NCBI GenBank assembly: GCA_950022655.1
Contig: OX465579.1
Location: forward strand, 52,865,950 to 52,929,949
Source of the DNA: Alentia gelatinosa
Taxonomy: Eukaryota; Annelida; Polychaeta; Phyllodocida; Polynoidae
DNA: 64,000 bases
Direction of reading: 5' to 3'
Part shown: piece by piece, positions 57,551-64,000 of the stretch
How the letters are laid out: each line of letters begins with the position of its first letter
Position numbering within the stretch: the stretch's first letter is position 1
Made by a program: the position numbers and the translations under genes
Notes under the pieces: model-generated
What the model saw: the letters and a program-made list of their open reading frames with translations, nothing else
Database searches by the model: none
Told to the model about the DNA's origin: nothing

Positions 57551-58848
57551 ATGACAGGAAATCATACCAAAAAGGGGAGTAAGGGCAGGGACCTGAGGTT
57601 TGGGTGCCTGAATGTTAATGGTTTAGGCGACAAGGTAAAGAGGAAGGCTATCTTCTCTCAGCTCAGGAAGGTATCAGACATCTGCATTTTACAGGAAACT
57701 CACAGTGTAGCGAATACAAATAAGCTGTGGGAAATGGAATGGGGGGGCAGGATGGTGTTCTCTAATGGCACCTCCCAATCGAGGGGGGTGGCCATAGCTT
57801 TGCCTAGGGATGAGGAAGTAATTTTGAGGGACTCATTCTCAGACGAGGAGGGTAGATTGGTGGGGGTTCTTCTCGAGATTGAGGGAGAGGAGATGGTTCT
57901 CGCCAATATTTACGCCCCCACCACGAACAAGGACAGCCAGCAACAGAATCTGTTAGGAGTCTTGAAGGAATTTCTATCAGGATTTCTAGATATCCCCATC
58001 ATATTGGGGGGCGATTTTAATGTGGCACTTTTGCCACAGCTAGACCTCAAGAGTTCCAGTCGCACAATTCCGAGTAACTATAGGACGAGTCTATTGTCTT
58101 TTCTTGATTCTCTGGAGTTGACAGACGTATGGAGGGAAGCACACCCAGAACAAAGGAAGTACACTTTCCGTAGGGGACCTCAATGCTCCCGGTTGGATTA
58201 TTGGTTTATCTCAGACGATTTCAAGAATAGAGTAAAGTATCCCGAAATAGTGACGGCTTTCCACACGGACCATGCTCTCCTTTTATTCCATATCGAAAGG
58301 TCTTCCCAAAACAGAGGACCGGGTTACTGGAAGTTTGACAATTTATTGCTAGGAGACAGAGAGTTCACGGCTCAACTGGCTCTTCTCATACAAGAGTGGG
58401 GAGACCTTCATGAATCCATGAAGCCAGACATTAAATGGGATTTTATAAAGTATAAGATCAGGGACTTTACTGTGGGATATGTAGGAGAAAAGAGGAGGAA
58501 GGAAAAGGAGGAGCGGATGGGAAACACTAGAAGGTTAGCAGAACTAGAAGAGGATTTTGACATATTAGATGAAAATGGCCTTAGTGAATATTATAGTATA
58601 AAAGGGGATGTAGAAAGACAAGAAAGGAAAAAGGCGTTATGTCTGATGTTTAAATCCAGGGCCAATTGGGCCCAAAATGGGGAAAAACCATCCAAATACT
58701 TTTTGAATATCATGAAACAAAAATATAACAACAAATTAATCTCACAGATCAGACTGCAGGATGGCAATCTCACAACTAATATGGAAAGTATTTCGGGTAG
58801 AATTCTCTCGTTTTACAAGAAATTATACGGAGAGGGGGGGAGGGGGGC
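57551..58848 (+). pseudogene. LINE ORF3 part 1: AP-like endonuclease
   Basis: The N-terminal part of the endonuclease-RT ORF (frame open to a stop at 58,864). An apurinic-endonuclease-type domain covers residues 1-245: CLNVNGL (N21), LQETH (E49), GGDFNV (D155, N157), SRLDYWF (~213-219), HTDHALL (D240, H241). The key catalytic residues are all present. The domain nicks target DNA to prime reverse transcription. A Lys/Arg/Glu-rich linker follows. The reading frame jumps to the next frame within the G-rich run 58,833-58,847. The start ATG is the first in frame and sits just before the conserved domain. Confidence 0.9.
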
Positions 58849-60050
58849 CCAATCTATTGGATAACATTGACGAACTGGTTACAGAAGGAGACATACCCAG
58901 GATTAGTGACTCGGACAGGGAAAGGCTCGATCTCCCCCTCACCCAGGGAGAGCTGAGAGAGGCACTCAAAAAGCTTAATAACAATAAGTGCCCAGGGACG
59001 GACGGGTTGACGTCAGAGTTTTATAGGTACTTTTGGGGGGAGGTGGGAAATATGGTTTTTCAGTCCTTAGCCTATGCAAAAGAGGCACACAGCCTAAGTA
59101 CAGAACAGAGGAGGGGGGTAATCAACCTCCCAAAAAAGAAGGTCAATAGAGAGGACATCAGAAACTGGAGACCCATTACAATGCTCAATACCGATTATAA
59201 GATCCTAACCAAATCTCTCGCTCTGAGAATGCAACCGGTGTCGGACTCTGTGATCTACCAGGACCAGACGGGTTTCATGAAGGGGAGGTATATTGGTTCA
59301 AACATTTCCCTGTTAAGGGACTCTATTTCATATCTAAACCAGAACAGGTTGTCAGGTTTCCTGCTGAGTCTGGATTTAGAAAAAGCTTTCGACTCGGTTA
59401 GATGGGATGCTATAGATTATGCTATGAAATTGTTTGGCTTTGGCCCAGACTTATGTGATTGGGTCCGTATTATTTACACGGAGCCCGAGGTGTGTGTCTC
59501 CAACAATGGCTTTCATACCCAACGGTTTCAGCCAGAGAGGGGCACCCGCCAGGGTTGCTGCCTATCCCCATACCTGTTTATTATCACAGTAGAAATTTTA
59601 GCTATAGCGCTCAGGGAACACCCAAGAATTAGAGGGATTGTCTTGGGGGGGGAAAAGATCAAATTATCGTTATTCGCAGATGATTTATGCTGTGTAGTTA
59701 GGGATGTGGCTTCGATTCAAAGGGTTTTAGATATAATCCGAATTTTTGGTAACCTTGCGGGACTGCGCATCAATGAGGAGAAATCCAAAATTTTACCCAT
59801 TGGTCTGCAGGGGGGGAAGGGCACTGGTCCTTTGCCGCTTCAAACGGTAACTAATATGGAGATTTTAGGGATAATGTTCTGGAATGGGACGTCAGCTGAA
59901 GAGGATTACAATCTTAATTTTAAAACCAGATTAGAGAGATGTCAGGCCATTATGAGACTTTGGTCTTCTCGAAATATTTCCCTTAAAGGGAGGGTGGTAG
60001 TGGTTAATAGTTTATTGATACTCAACTCCTTTACTGGGTCTCAGTTTTAT
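58835..60050 (+). pseudogene. LINE ORF3 part 2: reverse transcriptase
   Basis: A continuation in another frame. RT blocks are KCPGTDGL, NWRPITMLN, QTGFMKGR, LDLEKAFDSV, GTRQGCCLSPYLF, FADD (catalytic, nt 59,673-59,684), GLRINEEKSK and MEILGI. The core is intact. The frame changes again at about 60,045-60,055, after which this reading frame terminates at 60,140. Spacing of the blocks matches L1/Tx1 RTs. Confidence 0.93.
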
Positions 60051-60163
60051 ACACGCCAGAAAGAGTGTTTGTGGAATTCAGGAGAATGGTTTCACACTTT
60101 CTCTGGCAGAGTAAGAATAGCAAAGTTTCGTTCAATGTAATTAGACAACCAGTGGAGGGGGGG
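60050..60163 (+). pseudogene. LINE ORF3 part 3: thumb-region segment in shifted frame
   Basis: A short segment of about 38 codons, open in the frame of part 1. It includes the expected RR...HFLW-type pattern that follows the RT core in L1-like elements. It is bounded by one-base shifts at ~60,050 and in the G7 run 60,157-60,163. Confidence 0.65.
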
Positions 60164-61328
60164 AGGGTTGAAGTTGCTGGATTTAAAAAGCATGTGGGAG
60201 GTATCACGTTTAAAGTGGATAGCCCGGCTCTGTAGAGAGGATTATTTCCCATGGACCATGTTTTTTCGGTATTTTTTAGACATCAAGGGATCTGTTTGGG
60301 ACTTCTTCTTGGAAAAGATCCCGCTCACAGCCTTGCCTGGGATCCCTCCATTTTATAAGCAAATTATCACTCTATGGAAGGGATTGTACAATATACGACC
60401 GATTAGCGAAAGGGAAAAACAAAATGACCCGATTCTGAACAACATGTTCATCAAGCTGGACTGGGAGGTGGAGGTCTTAATAATCAGAAGTTGGAAAAAG
60501 GCGGGCATTGTGCAGGTTCAGGACTTGGTTAAAGGGAAAAAATTCATGAGTGCGGAAGAAATTGAAAGGGAGTATGGGGTTATGTGCAGCAAGGTAATCC
60601 GTGATAAGTTGTTGGAGAGCATACCCTGGTCTCCCACTATGTCCTTGGAGAATTTTAGGACAGACTCCATGTGTCTCTTGCTACCAGATCATGAAGGGGG
60701 GGCTTTCAATATAATGTCAGGCAACAACAAAAAATTGTATGCATTTGTGCTGGGAAGGAACAGGGTCTCGTCACCAGGTATGAAGTCCTGGAGGGAGGCT
60801 CGTCCCCATCTCTCCGACAGAGAATGGAGGGAAATTTATGGGAACGTTTGCAGAGCGACGAGGGAAACCAAACTTCAATCTTTCTTCTTTAAGTTAATTC
60901 ACGTTGTGATTCCAACGAACCAGTTCCTTTTTAAGAAACGAATTCGGGCCTCCGACAGATGTTCCTATTGTAATGATGTGGACAGCATTTTTCACTTTCT
61001 GGTAGAATGCCCTAAGGTTCTGACCTTTCGGAGCCAAATCAGGAACTGGCTGAAAACATGTGTCAGGTGGGATCTCCCCAGGGACCCATTTGAAATGATT
61101 ATTGGTACTGGTGGTAGGGGAAGGGAGCGGGAGATATCCCACTTCATTTGTCTGCACATAAACTTCTACATTTATAGGCAAAGATTATTTTACAATAACC
61201 TTCTCTCTTTATACGAATGGTCGAGGGAACTACGAAACAGTTTATGTATAGAAAAATACATTTGTGGGCTCCTGGCAAAGAAAAACAAATTCTCTAAATG
61301 GGAAACTTTCTTGACAGCGATGATGTAA
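60164..61328 (+). pseudogene. LINE ORF3 part 4: C-terminal domain with zinc knuckle
   Basis: About 387 codons, open to TAA at 61,326-61,328. It starts with the conserved LKLLDLKSMW stretch that follows the RT thumb in L1/Tx1 elements. A CCHC-type knuckle, C-x2-C-x7-H-x4-C, lies at residues ~265-281 of this segment (CSYCN...HFLVEC). This region probably contacts RNA/DNA during target-primed reverse transcription. Only the frame link to part 3 is broken. Confidence 0.88.
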
Positions 61329-62135
61329 AGACGGGAAAACAAGGATTCGATTGTTGGGAAAGGACCCGGTCAAAACCAACACCACCTGCAGGTTGCCAGA
61401 ATTAAAACTAAAAGGGTAGGCCAGGGAGTCGAGGCACCTTAAGGGATAGAACTATGACTTTGTAGAATACATTATCTATTATATACAATCAATATCGGGA
61501 ACGTAGACCAAGATAATTGGATATAAGCGGCTGTCTGCTGGCTCGCTCTCTGTTACGCCTTTGTTGTGATCCCTTCAGTAGGTTATTAGTGTCTTTGATT
61601 TTGTATATCTACTACTATTTTTGTCCCTGGATCGGTTATGCTGGTAAATACAAATTGTGTCAAGATCTTCCCACCTACGGGTATTGTCTGTATTACACCA
61701 TTCTGCACCATTCTGCTCTCTTGGCCCGGTCGTTTGATAGGCCCATAATTTGGCTAGAATGGCCGGAATGGCTAGAGACCAGGTTAATGTGATGTTCTGC
61801 CCGGTGAGGCCTCCTCCTAACTTGTAATATGTTACAGGAACTTTATAACATCGATTTTAAGAGAAAGGGTCTCTCAACAGTAAGAGGAGGAGGACCCTCT
61901 TTTTGATTAAAATTTTTCCCTATGCGATAAGGGTCTTATCCGACCCACAAAAAATACCAGCAGTTTTCAACAAGGACTAGCATATGAGTTTAAACATTTG
62001 ATTAAATACTTACAGTTTTGTCAGCATGTTTTATAGACCCCAAATTGGGTTACCCTGAGGGTTCTACGAATGTTATATGATGTATTTTGTATCACTGATG
62101 CTTATGGAAATAAAGACTGCTTTTATAAAAAAAAA
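61329..62135 (+). other. LINE 3' UTR and A tail
   Basis: About 800 bp, non-coding, with an AATAAA signal at 62,109-62,114 and an 11-A tail at 62,127-62,137. The last two A bases are shared with the target duplication. Confidence 0.85.
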
Positions 62136-62152
62136 AAGAGTTATGGATAAGA
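62136..62152. repeat. LINE target-site duplication, 3' copy
   Basis: An exact repeat of 53,771-53,787 (AAGAGTTATGGATAAGA). Confidence 0.93.
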
Positions 62153-62289
62153 GTAGTGTAGATGAATGGATACTGTCACGATCCAATTTAAGCTTACTAT
62201 TCACAACAGATAGTAACAATAATTGAGTAAAGTAGCAGGAAATATGGATAACTTATAGAGAGATCGATGTTAATAGATTTTCTTCCCGT

Positions 62290-62292
<3 letters not shown>
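62153..62292. other. LINE downstream flank, no gene
   Basis: Short AT-rich flank. TGTCACGATCC at 62,175 matches the start of the LTR-like block at 49,632. Confidence 0.5.

Positions 62293-62345
<53 letters not shown>
62293..62345. repeat. (GT)n microsatellite
   Basis: About 26 GT units. Confidence 0.98.
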
Positions 62346-63150
62346 GGTCTCGCAGAGGCCTTCACTCTCTCACCTGGAAGGCATGGAGGGGCCTTCTTTT
62401 GGTTAGAAACGTCGCAAACGTAGGTGCGATTATGTTTAACTTGAGGAAAGGGGGGGGGGAGGTAACCAGAAACACACCTATTTTTTGTTTTGGCCTAACA
62501 TCACATAGCCCAAGTCAAGGCTGCCACTATAATTATTTTACATTAAAATGTAGTATACTGTTAAATCTCCCCATCATTATAACGTATGGCTACCTGCTTT
62601 GATAGGAGGTGTGCGATATTGGAAAACGACACAAGAAATATGAACACACAATACTACAGGCGGGACTAATCGGATGTATATTTCTCTAGCATTTAGCTGT
62701 GGGTCCCTATCCTTCTTTACACGCAGGATTCAGTAGATGGGTGAATAAAATATCTATACATGTCGGGGGAGCCAGTGCAGCAATATCATAATTAAATACG
62801 CTCCACAACAGCGCGGCAGTGACTGGGCTGGGGGCGCACCAGTTAAAACAGGAACGCTTCAGGCACATATATGTTGGCGCCCGCGTGATTTTCCCAAGGG
62901 CCGAATGAGACATCAGGAACCAGGAACCAGGGACCAATGGAGAGGAAAATACATGAATTTACTCTTTCAACTACCCAAAAGTGCCAACCTGGCCATATTC
63001 CCATTATCTAATTTGTTACCGGTCAGAGTAACAAAGTGTGTGACCACTTTCCGTAAAGCGGCAGTCAACCAGTGGCTGAGACTATAGTCGCTACCCGTGC
63101 TAACTCCTCAGCATGGGTGGGTTCAGATTGAATCCCAGAAAGGTAGGGAG
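62346..63150. other. No gene seen; weak tRNA-like stretch
   Basis: No gene. GTGGCTGAGACTATAGTCGC (63,072) and GGGTTCAGATTGAATCCC (63,118) look like D-arm and T-arm pieces of a Leu/Ser-type tRNA. The rest of a cloverleaf is not evident. Confidence 0.4.
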
Positions 63151-63173
63151 ATCTACAACCTAACGCTTAACTA

Positions 63174-63536
63174 TGGACACAAGACCAGACTCTGGACTAT
63201 TTAGATACAAACACTTTATTGTACCTAAGCGTTACAGTGCGTTGGTGCTGCGGGGCACCAACTAGCGTGGGAAGAGATTCAGGTCTCTTCACCGTTGAAA
63301 GGTCCCAAAGAAACCTTAACAACTTCTGAAGTTCCAGGTGTTCACTCAACTGGGAGGCACCGCGAGAAGACCCGCTGCGGATTTAGTCCTTATATACTGG
63401 CTGAGTTTCGTAAAACGGGCGACCCCGTAGTATTTGGATATGCGGGTCCGCTGGCCTTACCGCACAACAGGGATCGGCACTCGCGCCACCTAGTGTGAAG
63501 TGAAAACAACGCTGCTCGACTACCCTGACCCCTACA
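63174..63536 (-). mobile_element. Possible solo LTR (minus strand)
   Basis: Read on the minus strand, it starts TGTAGGGGTCAGGG, has AGTATATAAGGAC (TATA, 63,388-63,398), then ACAATAAAGTG (AATAAA, 63,215-63,220), and may end GTGTCCA. The promoter-then-polyadenylation order and size suit an LTR R region. No target duplication was found, so the ends are approximate. Confidence 0.4.
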
Positions 63537-64000
63537 CAGCCATAAGCTGTAAGGACAACAATATGCTACTATGTACTGTATGATTCAAAATACTTAAGTT
63601 CCATTTTTACGCTATTAGCATTGCTCTATTTGGTTTCCAGAATCTATCTCTTTTACATGTGTCAATGCAACGTTGTACATGTGATCAATCCTATATTCTT
63701 AATGAGTACTGATATGAAAATAGAAACGCGTTGCTTATAAAAAAAGTTGATACAAAAGGGTTTGTGTTGCTCATACATATTTATGTTTTCAAAACCTCAT
63801 TCAGCATTGAAAAGAAGCCAAACTCACCTGGGAGGCCAATGTCCCCACCCAGTATCGCGGCTCTCTGTCCTCGCGTTGCCTTAGAAACCGTTGCCTTGGT
63901 AATCCACAGCAGATCTGGGGATAAACAGAAAACACGGAGTAAAGAATACGAGTGTAAACAACGCCAGGTGAGGCGCCAAGTGGAGCAGTCAACTTCCATC
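63537..64000. other. No gene seen
   Basis: AT-rich sequence to the window edge. Two overlapping minus-strand ORFs at 63,781-63,999 have no recognisable motif. Confidence 0.5.

Larger units (their letters stand above)
53788..62135 (+). mobile_element. Full-length Tx1/L1-like LINE with NADAR and SGNH ORFs
   Basis: An ~8.35-kb non-LTR retrotransposon between perfect 17-bp duplications. It has a 186-bp 5' UTR, ORF1, ORF2, a 1.2-kb G-rich spacer, ORF3 (endonuclease-RT), a 0.8-kb 3' UTR, AATAAA (62,109-62,114) and a short A tail. The RT/EN sequence pattern (NWRPITMLNTDYKI, QTGFMKGRYIGSNI, FADD, CTD zinc knuckle) places it in the L1 superfamily, most like Tx1. Clade assignment is by eye. Only ORF3 is disrupted, by three one-base frameshifts. 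Confidence 0.93.

Overview
This window looks like non-coding, repeat-rich DNA from an invertebrate animal. A lophotrochozoan such as a mollusc is my best guess, based on a Tx1/L1-like LINE, a Ty3/gypsy element, tRNA-derived SINE remnants, many MITE-like inverted repeats and long simple repeats. No host gene could be supported. Every long open reading frame belongs to a retrotransposon, and the short ORFs elsewhere show no family signature. The organism assignment is inference, not something the sequence proves.

Layout. 1-37.6 kb is gene-poor. It holds minisatellites (29 bp at 3.1 kb, 62 bp at 7.1-7.8 kb, 97 bp at 9.7 kb, degenerate arrays at 6.1, 24.8 and 28.8 kb), a pogo-like MITE (1.3 kb), SINE/tRNA-like heads (13.6, 21.8, 23.8 kb) and four long hairpins (10.6, 12.4, 18.2, 31.6 kb). 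The hairpins share a short core near the tip but most of their arm sequence differs. There is also a 1.4-kb inverted duplication (30.8-32.25 kb) and a tandem pair of inverted-repeat elements with TTAGGG-like arrays inside (33.0-34.1 kb). 37.73-49.62 kb is bounded by 17-bp inverted repeats flanked by TA. A nearly pristine, 7.87-kb chromodomain-bearing Ty3/gypsy element (38,836-46,709) is nested inside it. The rest of its right half is a ~403-bp tandem repeat carrying evenly spaced RFX/X-box-like palindromes. 49.6-50.3 kb and 63.15-63.54 kb look like solo LTRs. 53,788-62,135 is a full-length LINE between perfect 17-bp target-site duplications.

How the genes work together. In the Ty3/gypsy element, gag and pol lie in the same frame, separated by one UAG. 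A 12-bp stem begins 8 nt after that UAG, a layout that suggests translational readthrough. Pol carries protease, RT, RNase H, integrase and a C-terminal chromodomain. The LINE has an unusual three-ORF plan. ORF1 is an L1-ORF1-like protein (coiled coil, RRM-like, CTD) fused to a complete NADAR/YbiA-type domain. ORF2 is an SGNH/GDSL-hydrolase-like protein. ORF3 is an endonuclease-reverse transcriptase, currently split by three one-base frameshifts, two of them in G homopolymers. The LINE encoding both a nucleotide/ADP-ribose-type enzyme domain and an esterase-like protein is the most interesting system here.
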